DNA from: an uncultured Clostridia bacterium
Lineage (GTDB): Bacteria > Bacillota > Clostridia > Christensenellales > Aristaeellaceae
Length of the DNA: 64,000 bases
Direction: 5' to 3'
Assembly (NCBI GenBank): GCA_944333055.1
Contig: CALVKT010000061.1
Coordinates: 1-64,000, forward strand
Below, in pieces: positions 48,449 to 57,691 of the stretch. Position numbers and translations under genes: made by a program. The number at the start of each line of letters is the position of its first letter. Position 1 is the stretch's first letter. The notes below the pieces were generated by a model. It saw nothing but the letters and a program-made list of their open reading frames with translations. It made no database searches and was not told where the DNA came from.

Positions 48449-50806
48449 ATGGCCATGACGCTCAATCAGCTCTCGCCCGGCCAGTCCGCCGCGGTCACGC
48501 ACGTGGGCGGCGAAGGCGCGCTGCGCCAGCATTTTCTCGACATGGGCGTGATCCCCGGCGCGCAGATCACGCTCGTCAAATACGCGCCCATGGGCGATCC
48601 CATGGAGCTGCGCATCCATGGCTACACGCTGACGCTGCGCGTGGACGACGCAAAAAACATCGGCATCGAGCCGCTTGATCAGGCCGCCGTCCACGCCCCG
48701 GCGCAGGAGCGCAAGCGCGTGCGCCCGCATCCGGGCCTGGGCGAAGGCGGCAAGTATCACGTGAAGGCGGACGAGACGCCGCTGCCCAGCGGCACGCGCC
48801 TGACGTTCGCGCTGGTGGGCAACCAGAACTGCGGCAAGACGACGCTCTTCAACCAGCTCACCGGCTCCAGCCAGCACGTGGGCAACTTCCCCGGCGTGAC
48901 GGTCGACCGCAAGGACGGCGTCATCCGCGGCCACGCCAACACGCTGGTCACGGACCTGCCGGGCATCTACTCCATGTCGCCCTACTCCGGCGAGGAGCTG
49001 GTCACGCGGCAGTTTCTGCTCAAGGAGCGCCCGCGCGGCATCATCAACATCGTGGACGCCACGAACATCGAGCGCAACCTCTACCTGACCATGCAGCTCA
49101 TGGAGCTGGACGTGCCCATGGTGCTCGCGCTCAACATGATGGACGAGGTGCGCGAAAACGGCGGCTCCGTGCGCGTCAACGAGCTGGAAGCCACGCTGGG
49201 CATCCCGGTCATCCCGATCTCCGCGGCGAAGAACGAGGGCATCGGCGAACTGGTCGATCACGCGCTGCACGTGGCGCAGTATCAGGAGCGGCCGGGCAGG
49301 CAGGACTTCTGCGACGCCCAGGAGTGCAGCGGCGCGGTGCACCGCTGCCTGCACAGCCTGATGCACCTGATCGAGGACCACGCCCAGGAGGCGGGCATCC
49401 CCGTGCGCTTTGCCGCCGCCAAGCTGGCCGAGGGCGACGCGCTGATCATGGAACAGCTCGGCCTGACGGCCAACGAGCGGGAGACCGTCGAGCACATCCT
49501 CGTGCAGATGGAGGAGGAGCGCGGGCTGGATCGCGCCGCCGCGATTGCGGACATGCGCTTCTCGTTCATCCGCAAGGTCTGCCGCTCGACCGTCGTGCGC
49601 CCGCGCGAGAGCCGCGAGCACGCGCGCTCCGAAGCGCTCGACCGCGTGCTCACCGGCAAGTACACCGCCATTCCGGCGTTCATCGCGATCATGGGCCTCA
49701 CGTTCTATCTGACGTTCAACGTCGTGGGCGCGGCGCTCTCCTCGCTGCTGGAGACGGCCATCGGCGCGCTGAGCGACGCGGTGGGCGGCCTGCTGGTGAG
49801 CGCGGGCGTCAGCCCGGTCGTCCGCTCGCTGGTGATCGACGGCGTATTCGGCGGCGTGGGCAGCGTGCTGAGCTTCCTGCCGTTCATCGTGACGCTCTTC
49901 TTCTTCCTCTCGCTGCTGGAGGACAGCGGCTACATGGCGCGCGTCGCCTTCGTGATGGACACGCTGCTGCGCAAGATCGGCCTGTCCGGCCGGAGCATCG
50001 TGCCCATGCTCGTGGGCTTTGGCTGCACGGTGCCGGGCGTCATGGCCACGCGCACGCTCCCCTCCGAGCGCGACCGCAAGATGACCATCCTGCTCACGCC
50101 GTTCATGAGCTGCTCGGCAAAACTGCCGATCTACGCGTTCTTCTCCGCCGTGTTCTTCCCGGATCACATGCTGTTGGTGATGGTCGGCCTGTACGCGCTG
50201 GGCATCGCCTGCGGCATCCTGATGGCGCTGCTCTTCAAAAAGACGATCTTCTCCGGCGAGCCGGTGCCCTTCGTCATGGAGCTGCCCAACTACCGCATGC
50301 CGGGCGCCAGGAACGTCGCGCTGCTGCTCTGGGAAAAGGCGAAGGACTTTTTGCAGCGCGCCTTCACGGTCATCTTCGTGGCGACGATCCTGATCTGGTT
50401 TTTGCAGACGTTCAACGTCCGGCTGCAGGTCGTGGAGAATTCGAAGGACAGCCTGCTGGCCTCCATCTCCGGCGTGCTCGCGCCGCTGTTTGCGCCGCTG
50501 GGCTTTGGCGACTGGCGCGTGGTCACCTCGCTGGTCTCCGGCTTCATGGCCAAGGAGAGCGTCGTCTCCTCGTTGGCGCTGCTCTACGGCTCCACGGACG
50601 CGCTGCTCGCCTCGCTGACGCCGGCGTCTGCGCTGAGCCTGCTGGTCTTCAGCCTGCTGTATACGCCGTGCGTCGCGGCGGTCTCCGCCATCCGGCGCGA
50701 GCTGGGCGGCCGCTGGGCCGTGTACGTGGCGGTCGGCCAGTGCGCCATCGCGTGGATCGCGGCGTTTATCGTGCGCCTGATCGCGCTGGCGTGGGGAGGG
50801 ATGTGA
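48449..50806 (+). CDS. feoB: Fused FeoA-FeoB ferrous iron transporter
   Basis: A 785-residue protein. Residues 1-75 are a FeoA SH3-like domain (LNQLSPGQSAAVTHVGGEG, LRQHFLDMGVIPGAQITLVK). The FeoB G domain starts near 118 with GNQNCGKT (about 124), the VTVDRKDG switch, DLPG and NMMD. The membrane part carries the two Gate motifs (LVGFGCTVPGVMATRT and, later, LLYTPCVAAVSAIRRELG). It imports Fe(II) driven by nucleotide turnover. FeoA-FeoB fusions occur in several Clostridia. AGGAGGAAG precedes ATG 48449. The FeoB-associated Cys-rich protein follows with no gap. Confidence 0.95.
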   Translation: MAMTLNQLSPGQSAAVTHVGGEGALRQHFLDMGVIPGAQITLVKYAPMGDPMELRIHGYTLTLRVDDAKNIGIEPLDQAAVHAPAQERKRVRPHPGLGEGGKYHVKADETPLPSGTRLTFALVGNQNCGKTTLFNQLTGSSQHVGNFPGVTVDRKDGVIRGHANTLVTDLPGIYSMSPYSGEELVTRQFLLKERPRGIINIVDATNIERNLYLTMQLMELDVPMVLALNMMDEVRENGGSVRVNELEATLGIPVIPISAAKNEGIGELVDHALHVAQYQERPGRQDFCDAQECSGAVHRCLHSLMHLIEDHAQEAGIPVRFAAAKLAEGDALIMEQLGLTANERETVEHILVQMEEERGLDRAAAIADMRFSFIRKVCRSTVVRPRESREHARSEALDRVLTGKYTAIPAFIAIMGLTFYLTFNVVGAALSSLLETAIGALSDAVGGLLVSAGVSPVVRSLVIDGVFGGVGSVLSFLPFIVTLFFFLSLLEDSGYMARVAFVMDTLLRKIGLSGRSIVPMLVGFGCTVPGVMATRTLPSERDRKMTILLTPFMSCSAKLPIYAFFSAVFFPDHMLLVMVGLYALGIACGILMALLFKKTIFSGEPVPFVMELPNYRMPGARNVALLLWEKAKDFLQRAFTVIFVATILIWFLQTFNVRLQVVENSKDSLLASISGVLAPLFAPLGFGDWRVVTSLVSGFMAKESVVSSLALLYGSTDALLASLTPASALSLLVFSLLYTPCVAAVSAIRRELGGRWAVYVAVGQCAIAWIAAFIVRLIALAWGGM

Positions 50807-50956
50807 ATGAACCTCGCCACTGCGCTCACGCTGCTGCTCGTGCTCGCGCTCGCCGCGCTGGCCGTGCGCCGCATCCGCAGAAAGAAGCTGCTCTTCTCCT
50901 GCGGCGGCTGCTGCGCCGCCTGCGGGGCAGCCTGCAAGCACCGCAAGTCCGCCTGA
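50807..50956 (+). CDS. FeoB-associated Cys-rich membrane protein
   Basis: A 49-residue protein beginning directly after the feoB stop. One N-terminal transmembrane helix (MNLATALTLLLVLALAALAV), a basic patch, and a tail with five cysteines (CGGCCAACGAAC). This matches the small FeoB-associated Cys-rich family that accompanies Firmicute FeoB. It probably sits beside FeoB and may handle iron at the membrane face; the role is not established. GGGAGGGATG inside the feoB end serves as its ribosome site. Confidence 0.85.
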   Translation: MNLATALTLLLVLALAALAVRRIRRKKLLFSCGGCCAACGAACKHRKSA

Positions 50957-50967
50957 CACACGCTGAG

Positions 50968-50991
50968 CCGCGGCCACGCACCGCGGTTTTT
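50968..50991 (+). terminator. Terminator of the feo operon
   Basis: CCGCGG, a 7-nt loop and CCGCGG are followed by TTTTT, 11 bp after the Cys-rich protein stop. Confidence 0.8.
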
Positions 50992-50995
50992 CTGC

Positions 50996-51024
50996 TTGCA
51001 AAACCGGGAAACATCGGTTACAAT
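50996..51024 (+). promoter_or_regulatory. Promoter of the CBM9-like protein gene
   Basis: TTGCAA (50996-51001), 17 bp and TACAAT (51019-51024), directly after the feo terminator. Confidence 0.65.
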
Positions 51025-51050
51025 GCGCTCATACGGAAGGAGGCAGGATC

Positions 51051-51647
51051 ATGGCATATACGTATACCGCCGCGCGCACCGAGGCGCCGGACTGGACGCG
51101 CATCGACCGGGCCGAGCTCGCGCATCAGAAGTGGCTGACGCCCTGCGGCATCGCGGCGTGGGCGCAGGTCTGCCACGACGGCGAGCGGCTGTTCGTGCGC
51201 ATGGAGGCGAAGGAGACCGACATCCGTGCGACGCTGACGGGGCCGCTGGATCAGGTGTGCAACGATAGCTGTCTGGAGTTCTTCTTCGCGCCGCTGCCCG
51301 GCGACGCGCGCTACTTCAACTTCGAATGGAACCGGCTGGGCAACGTCTACGTGGGCTTCGGCGCGGCGCGCAAGACCCGCGTGCGCCAGATCGTCAAGGA
51401 CGTGCAGGCGCTCTTTGCGCCGCGCTGCGAGGACATCCCCGGCGGCTGGGCGGTCACGTTCTCCATCCCCAAGTCGTTCATCCGCATGTACATGCCCGAT
51501 TTCGATCTGGCGGGCGAGTCCGCGTGCAATTTCTACAAGTGCGGCGACATGACGAAGACGCCGCATTACCTCGCCTGGTCGCCGCTGACCAGCGACACGC
51601 CGGATTATCACAGGCGTCAGGACTTCGGCACGCTGATCTTCGCGTGA
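51051..51647 (+). CDS. CBM9-like carbohydrate-binding domain protein
   Basis: A 198-residue single-domain protein. The beta-sandwich pattern with ARTEAPDWTRI, DQVCNDSCLEFFFAP (the acidic metal-binding edge), YFNFEWNRLGNVYVGFG and GWAVTFSIPKSFI is that of CBM9-type domains normally attached to secreted glycosidases. Here it stands alone and has no signal peptide, so it may be cytoplasmic or act on an unknown ligand. AAGGAGG precedes ATG 51051. It is monocistronic, with its own promoter. Confidence 0.75.
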   Translation: MAYTYTAARTEAPDWTRIDRAELAHQKWLTPCGIAAWAQVCHDGERLFVRMEAKETDIRATLTGPLDQVCNDSCLEFFFAPLPGDARYFNFEWNRLGNVYVGFGAARKTRVRQIVKDVQALFAPRCEDIPGGWAVTFSIPKSFIRMYMPDFDLAGESACNFYKCGDMTKTPHYLAWSPLTSDTPDYHRRQDFGTLIFA

Positions 51648-52100
51648 GCGGTTTGATACTGATTTTTGATAAAAAGGTCACATACGGCGCGAAGCGAAGA
51701 AGGAAGTCTGAGGGATGAAATCCCGGTTTCAGGGCGGCACGTCTTCTATGATCACGGCGCAAGCGGCGGGAACCGCAGCGGAGCGTAGCGACCATTGCGG
51801 TTCTGATGAGCCGTTTTCATCAAGCGTGAGTATGAATACCGAAGAAAAGAACATGCGCAGACGCCCGGAAGGAAAACCTTCCGGGCGTCCGTTGCATGCG
51901 TTTTTTGTTGGCCGCAGCGGTTTGAAGAAGCAGAGCGCGGCGCGCCCCGCGCCATGGGACGTTCGGGGACGTTGGGGCTGCCGCCCCAGTCCGGGGAACT
52001 CGCACAGTCGCGCCCTTCGGTCGCTCCTTGCGATTCCCGACACTCCGCAAGGGATTTCATCCCCTGACCCTTCTTCGCTTCGCGGCGGCTTCAAGAGAGC
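51648..52100. terminator. Spacer between convergent genes with terminator hairpin 51861-51888
   Basis: No gene is supported here. ACGCCCGGAAGG and CCTTCCGGGCGT (51861-51872 and 51877-51888) form a 12-bp perfect stem with a 4-nt loop, closely matching the hairpin at 36138-36164. The rest is G+C-rich intergenic sequence with short hairpins; part of it (GCCGCCCCAGTCCGGGGAAC, near 51979) is of the type repeated at 54896-54941. Confidence 0.55.
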
Positions 52101-53768
52101 TTACTCCACGATCGCGCCCTTGTTCGCGCTGGAGACCAGCTTCGCGTAGCGCGCCAGATAGCCCCCGGTGACATTGGGCGGCGGGCAGACCCACTTCGCC
52201 CTGCGCGCGGCGAGCACATCGTCGCTGACCTTCAGCTCCAGCTTGCCGTTGGGGATGTCGATGGCGATGATGTCGCCCTCCTCCACCAGGCCGATCATGC
52301 CGCCGGAGGCCGCCTCCGGGGAGACGTGGCCGATGGCCGCGCCGCGCGTGGCGCCGGAGAAGCGGCCGTCGGTGATCAGCGCCACTTCCTTGTCCAGCCC
52401 CATGCCGCAGATCGCGGAGGTCGGGCTGAGCATCTCGCGCATGCCCGGTCCGCCCTTGGGGCCCTCGTAGCGGATGACCACCACATCGCCCGGATGAATT
52501 TCGCCCGCATAGATGGCCTCGATGGCCGCCTCCTCGCTGTTGTACACGCGCGCCGGGCCCTCGTGCACGAGCATCTCCGCCGCCACGGCACTGCGCTTGA
52601 CCACGCCGCCATCCGGCGCGAGGTTGCCGCGCAGGATCATCAGGCCGCCGGTCGGGGAATACGGATCGTCGAACGGACGGATGACGTCGTGGTTGTAGTT
52701 CCTGCCCATGGCGATCTCCTCGCCCAGCGTCAGGCCGGAGACGGTCATCGCGCCCTCGTCAAGCAGGCCGCGCCCCTTGAGCTCGGAGAGCACGCCCATC
52801 ACGCCGCCGGCCAGGTGCAGGTCGATCACGTGGTGATGGCCCGCCGGGGCGAGGTGGCAGAGGTTGGGCACCTTCGCGCTCGTCTCGTTGACCCAGCCGA
52901 GGTCGAAGGCGACGCCGCTCTCGTGCGCGATGGCGGGCAGGTGCAACACGGTGTTCGTGGAGCAGCCCAGCGCCATGTCCAGGCACAGCGCGTTGCGGAA
53001 GGCCGCCTCGGTCATGATCTTGTCCGGCGTCAGGTTCTCCTCCACCATCTTGACGACGCGCATGCCGGTCTGCTTGGCCAGGCGGATGCGCGCCGCGTCC
53101 ACGGCGGAGATGGTGCCGTTGCCCGGCAGCGCCATGCCGATGACCTCGGTGATGCAGTTCATGGAGTTGGCGGTGAACATGCCGGAGCAGGAGCCGCAGC
53201 CCGGACAGGAGCCGGACTCCACCTCATCCAGCCGCGCGCCGTCGATCTTGCCGGCCTTGTACGCGCCGACCGCCTCGAACACGGCGTTCAGGTCGTAGTC
53301 GCGCGCGTCGCCCGCCATCTTGCCGGGCAGCATCGGGCCGCCGGAGATGACCATCGCCGGCAGGTTCAGCCGCCGCGCGGCCATAAGCATGCCGGGGACG
53401 ATCTTGTCGCAGTTGGGGATGAACACCATGCCGTCAAAGCCGTGCGCCTGCGCCATGGCCTCGCAGCTGTCGGCGATCAGCTCGCGGGAGGCAAGCGAAT
53501 ACTTCATGCCGATGTGGCCCATGGCGATGCCGTCGCACACGCCGATGGCCGGGAATTCGACCGGCACGCCGCCGGCCAGCCGCACGCCGTCCTTGACGGC
53601 CTGCGCGATGTTTTTGAGGTGGTTGTGGCCCGGCACGCACTCGCTCTGCGCGCAGACGACGCCGATGAGCGGGCGCGTCAGTTCCTCGTTGGTCAGGCCC
53701 AGCGCCTTCCAGAGGCTGCGATGCGGGGCCTTCTCCGGCCCCGTCTTGACGCGATCAGAAATGGCCAT
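52101..53768 (-). CDS. ilvD: Dihydroxy-acid dehydratase
   Basis: A 555-residue Fe-S dehydratase producing 2-keto acids for valine and isoleucine. Cluster cysteines are in [12 protein letters not shown] (about 121) and [20 protein letters not shown] (about 189). The C-terminal signature is [25 protein letters not shown] overlaps the ilvC end and the start lies 1 bp after the ilvC stop, so translation is coupled. It is last gene of the T-box-controlled ilvBNCD operon. Confidence 0.96.
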   Translation of the reverse strand: MAISDRVKTGPEKAPHRSLWKALGLTNEELTRPLIGVVCAQSECVPGHNHLKNIAQAVKDGVRLAGGVPVEFPAIGVCDGIAMGHIGMKYSLASRELIADSCEAMAQAHGFDGMVFIPNCDKIVPGMLMAARRLNLPAMVISGGPMLPGKMAGDARDYDLNAVFEAVGAYKAGKIDGARLDEVESGSCPGCGSCSGMFTANSMNCITEVIGMALPGNGTISAVDAARIRLAKQTGMRVVKMVEENLTPDKIMTEAAFRNALCLDMALGCSTNTVLHLPAIAHESGVAFDLGWVNETSAKVPNLCHLAPAGHHHVIDLHLAGGVMGVLSELKGRGLLDEGAMTVSGLTLGEEIAMGRNYNHDVIRPFDDPYSPTGGLMILRGNLAPDGGVVKRSAVAAEMLVHEGPARVYNSEEAAIEAIYAGEIHPGDVVVIRYEGPKGGPGMREMLSPTSAICGMGLDKEVALITDGRFSGATRGAAIGHVSPEAASGGMIGLVEEGDIIAIDIPNGKLELKVSDDVLAARRAKWVCPPPNVTGGYLARYAKLVSSANKGAIVE

Positions 53769-53769
53769 A

Positions 53770-54774
53770 TCACAGCTCCTCCACCTTGTTGCCCCAGCTC
53801 ATCTTGCTGCGCAGATCCTTGCCGACGGCCTCCAGCTGCGTGTTCGCCTCGATGCGGCGCTTGGCCAGGAAGTGGACGCAGCCGCTCTGGTTCTCCAGCA
53901 GCCAGTTGCGCGCAAACGTGCCGTCCTGAATCTCGGAGAGCACCTTCTTCATTTCCTTCTTCGTCTCCTCGGTGATCAGGCGCTTGCCGATCTCGTAATC
54001 GCCGTACTCGGCGGTGTTGGAGATGGAATAGCGCATGCCCGCAAAGCCGTGCTCGAAGATCAGATCGACGATCAGCTTCATCTCGTGGATGCACTCGAAG
54101 TACGCGTTCTCCGGCTGATAGCCCGCCTCCACCAGCGTGTCAAAGCCGGCCTTCATCAGCGCGGTCACGCCGCCGCAGAGCACGGCCTGCTCGCCGAAGA
54201 GATCGGTCTCCGTCTCCTCGCGGAACGTGGTCTTGAGGATGCCGGCGCGCGCGCCGCCGATGCCCGCGGCGTAGGCCAGCGCGTAGTCCTGCGCCTTGCC
54301 GGAGGCGTCCTGATACACGGCGATCAGATCGGGCACGCCCTTGCCCTCCAGGTACTGGCTGCGCACGGTGTGGCCGGGGCCCTTGGGTGCGATCATGACC
54401 ACGTCCACGTCTGCCGGCGGCTTGATGCAGCCGAAGTGGATGTTGAAGCCGTGGGCAAAGGCGAGGATCATGCCCGGGCGCAGGTACGGCTTGATGTCCT
54501 TGTCATACATCGCGGCCTGCTTCTCATCGTTGATGAGGATCATGATCATGTCGGCGACCTTGGCGGCCTCGGCGGTGGTCATGACGGTCAGGCCGGCGGC
54601 CTCGGCCTTCGCCCAGCTCCTGGAGCCCTCGTAGAGCGCCACGACGACATCGCAGCCGGAGTCCCTGAGGTTCAGCGCGTGCGCGTGCCCCTGTGAGCCG
54701 TAGCCCACGATGGCGATCTTCTTGCCGCTGAGCATGTCGAGGTTGCAGTCCTGCGCGTAAAACATCTGTGCCAT
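53770..54774 (-). CDS. ilvC: Ketol-acid reductoisomerase (class I)
   Basis: A 334-residue enzyme. The Rossmann motif [20 protein letters not shown] is near residue 20. Metal-ligand segments are [13 protein letters not shown] and the C-terminal [12 protein letters not shown]. Length matches class I. It converts acetolactate or acetohydroxybutyrate to the dihydroxy acid with NAD(P)H and Mg. AGGAGG lies 8 nt before ATG 54774; longer upstream frames run through repetitive intergenic sequence. The 277-bp gap to ilvN contains repeated G+C hairpins. Confidence 0.96.
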   Translation of the reverse strand: MAQMFYAQDCNLDMLSGKKIAIVGYGSQGHAHALNLRDSGCDVVVALYEGSRSWAKAEAAGLTVMTTAEAAKVADMIMILINDEKQAAMYDKDIKPYLRPGMILAFAHGFNIHFGCIKPPADVDVVMIAPKGPGHTVRSQYLEGKGVPDLIAVYQDASGKAQDYALAYAAGIGGARAGILKTTFREETETDLFGEQAVLCGGVTALMKAGFDTLVEAGYQPENAYFECIHEMKLIVDLIFEHGFAGMRYSISNTAEYGDYEIGKRLITEETKKEMKKVLSEIQDGTFARNWLLENQSGCVHFLAKRRIEANTQLEAVGKDLRSKMSWGNKVEEL

Positions 54775-54835
54775 TTTCGTTTCCTCCTGCTGTTGTGCGT
54801 GCTGTGCACGCGGATTGTCGATGTATGGAACCGGG

Positions 54836-54960
54836 CAAGCCCGGTACGTCCCAACCAAAGGCCCTGAGCTGCGGGCGCGAAGCGGCGTGTGGGGGCTGGG
54901 GAGATCATCTCCCCCCCAGCGGGGTTTGGGGGCAAAGCCCCGACGTCCTTCATGCGCAAA
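54836..54960. repeat. G+C hairpin repeats between ilvN and ilvC
   Basis: CTGGGGAGAT (54896-54905) faces ATCTCCCC, and GGGGTTTG (54921-54928) faces CAAAGCCCC (54933-54941). A third small hairpin, CCGGGCAAGCCCGG, lies at 54831-54844. GGGGTTTG-type palindromes are common dispersed intergenic elements in Clostridial genomes. Inside the ilv operon they could modulate ilvC and ilvD expression. Confidence 0.5.
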
Positions 54961-55051
54961 GCGCAAATCACGAGATTCGCAGAGGCGCCGCAGGCGACCG
55001 TTGCGATTCCGTCAACGCCGCTTCCCGCTCATTCACCGCTCGGAAATCCGA

Positions 55052-55579
55052 TCAATCGAAGATGTCGGAGGTCATCACGTCGTCGCCGCGCTCCAGCGCG
55101 ACCACGCCGGTGCGCACCAGTTCGAGGATGCCGTAATCCTCCAGCAGGCTCATCAGCGCCGCGATCTTGTCCTCGTCGCCGGTGATCTGCAGCACCATGG
55201 CGTGTTTCGTCACATCCAGCACCTTCGCCTTGAAGATGTCCACCAGGCGCATGAGCCCTTCGCGCTCGCTCACGTCGGCCTTCACCTTCACCAGCAGCAG
55301 CTGGCGCTCCACGGCGTTGCGCGACTGCATCACCTGCACCTTCTGCACGCAGATGAGCTTGTAGAGCTGCTGGACGAGCTGCTCGACCTTCTGCTCGTCG
55401 CCGCGGATGACGATGGTGATGCGGGAAACCTCCGGGTCGTGGGTGGTGCCCACGGCGAGGGAGTCGATGTTGAAGCCCCGGCGGAAGAACAGGCCCGACA
55501 CGCGCGAGAGCACGCCCGGCTCGTTGTCCACCAGCACGCCGACGGTATAGCGGCGCAGACTGTCGTTCTTGATATACAT
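55052..55579 (-). CDS. ilvN: Acetolactate synthase small (regulatory) subunit
   Basis: A 175-residue regulatory subunit. The ACT domain at residues 1-80 (YTVGVLVDNEPGVLSRVSGL) binds branched-chain amino acids for feedback control of IlvB. The second half is the ALS_ss_C domain. GGAGG precedes ATG 55579, 12 bp after ilvB. It is part of the ilvBNCD transcript. Confidence 0.95.
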   Translation of the reverse strand: MYIKNDSLRRYTVGVLVDNEPGVLSRVSGLFFRRGFNIDSLAVGTTHDPEVSRITIVIRGDEQKVEQLVQQLYKLICVQKVQVMQSRNAVERQLLLVKVKADVSEREGLMRLVDIFKAKVLDVTKHAMVLQITGDEDKIAALMSLLEDYGILELVRTGVVALERGDDVMTSDIFD

Positions 55580-55591
55580 GCCGCACCTCCG

Positions 55592-57310
55592 TCAGTTCAG
55601 GCAGAACGAGTCGATCGGGGAGCCCGGCGCGACCATCGGCGCGACCATCTCGTCGATGTCCAGCAGGCATTCGATGATGCAGGGCCGGGCGTTTTCGCAG
55701 GCCGCGCGGAAGGCCGCCGTGAAATCGGCGAGGCTGCTCACGCGCGTGCCGTCAAGCCCGTAGGCCTCGGCCAGCTTCATGAAGTCCGGGCCGCGGTCGA
55801 GCGTCGTCTGGCTGTAGCGGTGGCCGAAGAAGAGCGTCTGCCACTGGCGGACCATGCCCAGCGTGCCGTTGTTGAAGATGACGACGATCACGGGGATGTC
55901 GTAGTAGGCGATGGTCGAGAGCTCCGTGAGGTTCATGCGGAAGGAGCCGTCGCCGGTGACGAGCGCCACGGGCCTGCGCTGCGGATCGCTGGTGGCCGCG
56001 CCCATCGCCGCGCCCAGGCCGAATCCCATCGTGCCCAGGCCGCCGCTGGAGATCAGCTGGCGGGCGTGCACGAACGGGAAGTGCTGCGCCGTCCACATCT
56101 GATGCTGGCCCACGTCCGTGGCGACGGTCATCTCCGGCGCGACGGCGGCCATGGCCTTGAGGATCTTTCGCGGCTCAAAGAGCTCGTCGCTCAGGTATTC
56201 CTCGATCATGCTGCGCGCCTGCTGCATCCACTGGGCGTGCTGCTTCTGGCTGACGCGCGTGAGCAGGAGCTCCAGCACGGTCTTCGCGTCGCCGGTGATG
56301 TGCAGCGTCGTGGAGACGTTCTTGTTGATCTCGGCGCGGTCGATGTCGATGTGCAGCACCTTCGCATTAGGCGCGAAGGAGGCGGCGTTGCCCAGCGCGC
56401 GGTCGGAGAAGCGCACGCCCACGGCGATGAGCAGGTCGCAGCGCTGCATGGCGATGTTCGCCGCGTGCGTGCCGTGCATGCCCAGCATGCCGAGCATCCG
56501 GTCGCTGGTGGCCGGGGCCGCGCCCAGACCCATCAGCGTAGAGACGATGGGCGCATCCACGCGGTCGGCCAGCGCCATCAGCGCATCCTGCGCGCCGGAG
56601 CTCGTCACGCCGCCGCCGCAGTAGATGAGCGGCCTGTGCGCCTCGGCGATGAGCTGCGCCGCGCACTCCAGCCGCGGCTCCGCCTTGGTCTTGTAGCGCT
56701 CAAGCGCCTCGCCCTCGGGGCGAAGCTGGGAGAGCGGCTTCTTTCGGGACAGGTGCGGGATCAGCGCGTCGCCGCTGAGCGCGAGGTACTCCGTCTCGGC
56801 GATCTGCACGTCCTTGGGGATGTCCACGAGCACCGGGCCGGGCCGCCCGCTTCTGGCGATGTAGAACGCCTCGCGGATGGTGTCGGCCAGGCGCTCCACG
56901 CTGTTGACCAGATAGTTGTGCTTGGTGATGGGCATCGTCATGCCGGAGATGTCCGCCTCCTGAAAGGAGTCCGTGCCCATCAGGCTCTGGGGCACGTTGC
57001 CCGTGATGAACACGACCGGGCTGGAATCCATGTACGCCGTGGCGATGGCCGTGACCAGATTCGTCGCGCCAGGGCCGCTGGTCGCAAGGCACACGCCTGT
57101 CTTGCCGCTGGCGCGCGCGTAGCCGTCGGCGGCGTGCCCGGCGTGCTGCTCGTGCGCGGTCAGCACGTGCTTGATCCTGTCCGCGCGCTTGTACAGCTCG
57201 TCGTAGATCGGCAGCACGGCGCCGCCGGGAAAGCCGAACACCGTGCCCACCTCCTGCTCGATCAGGCATTCGATCAGAATGGCCGCTCCATTGAGTCTCA
57301 TCCGTCTCAT
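55592..57310 (-). CDS. ilvB: Acetolactate synthase large (catalytic) subunit
   Basis: A 572-residue thiamine-diphosphate enzyme condensing pyruvate with pyruvate or 2-ketobutyrate. The catalytic Glu is in LTAHEQHAGHAADGYARASG (about 50). The ThDP motif starts VTGDGSFRMN (about 460), and NNGTLGMVRQWQ follows. Anabolic type, as ilvN follows. The start is ATG 57310, close to GAGGAG, or ATG 57301 with longer spacing. It is first gene of the operon, under a T-box leader. Confidence 0.96.
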   Translation of the reverse strand: MRRMRLNGAAILIECLIEQEVGTVFGFPGGAVLPIYDELYKRADRIKHVLTAHEQHAGHAADGYARASGKTGVCLATSGPGATNLVTAIATAYMDSSPVVFITGNVPQSLMGTDSFQEADISGMTMPITKHNYLVNSVERLADTIREAFYIARSGRPGPVLVDIPKDVQIAETEYLALSGDALIPHLSRKKPLSQLRPEGEALERYKTKAEPRLECAAQLIAEAHRPLIYCGGGVTSSGAQDALMALADRVDAPIVSTLMGLGAAPATSDRMLGMLGMHGTHAANIAMQRCDLLIAVGVRFSDRALGNAASFAPNAKVLHIDIDRAEINKNVSTTLHITGDAKTVLELLLTRVSQKQHAQWMQQARSMIEEYLSDELFEPRKILKAMAAVAPEMTVATDVGQHQMWTAQHFPFVHARQLISSGGLGTMGFGLGAAMGAATSDPQRRPVALVTGDGSFRMNLTELSTIAYYDIPVIVVIFNNGTLGMVRQWQTLFFGHRYSQTTLDRGPDFMKLAEAYGLDGTRVSSLADFTAAFRAACENARPCIIECLLDIDEMVAPMVAPGSPIDSFCLN

Positions 57311-57348
57311 CCGCTCCTCTGCGAAGGGCCGTTCGTCCGGCCCCTGAT

Positions 57349-57600
57349 AAAAAAACAGCCTTCCTCCCGTTTAGGGCGAAAGGCTGTTTCGCGGTACCAC
57401 CTAAATTCCGTGCTCGCGCACGCTCAGCGGGCATGTGCATGCCCTGCCCCCGTAACGGTGGGCTTCCGGCCGGCCTACTGTCCGTTCAGCCGGCGGCTCC
57501 GGGGCGACCAACCCGCGCTTCATCGCAGGAGCCTTCCACCGACGCTCCCTCGCTTGGCGCTTCCCTGCGGGTTCCTCCCCTTCATCGCGCGAATATATGC
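57349..57600 (-). promoter_or_regulatory. T-box riboswitch of the ilv operon
   Basis: On the minus strand the leader ends with the conserved T-box AGGTGGTACCGCG (within 57390-57405), followed by a terminator: AACAGCCTT pairs with AAGGCTGTT, then seven T (57349-57388). Upstream is a long Stem I with AACCCGC/GCGGGTT arms. Between that arm and the basal GGGG/GCCCC helix the internal loop reads GGTC, so a GUC (valine) specifier is likely. Binding of uncharged tRNA would prevent termination and allow ilvBNCD transcription. The T-box is certain, the specifier codon is inference. Confidence 0.92.
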
Positions 57601-57604
57601 ACCT

Positions 57605-57633
57605 ATATTATCACGCACGATGGCCCGTGTCAA
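57605..57633 (-). promoter_or_regulatory. Promoter of the ilv T-box leader
   Basis: On the minus strand TTGACA (57628-57633), a 17-bp spacer and TAATAT (57605-57610), just upstream of the T-box leader. Confidence 0.8.
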
Positions 57634-57691
57634 GCGGTTTAGCGAGAAAAAGTGAGCGGTTTTGTTCGCTCACTTGAATATCTTTCACCGA

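Noticed and set aside
48386-51001. An 871-codon minus-strand frame opposite feoAB
   Set aside because: The plus strand encodes an unmistakable FeoA-FeoB; the antisense product is rich in Arg, Gln, Asp and His and has no motif.
54815-57655. A 946-codon plus-strand frame across the ilv genes and T-box
   Set aside because: It runs antisense through ilvB, ilvN and a T-box leader and has an Arg/His/Val-rich composition with no domain.
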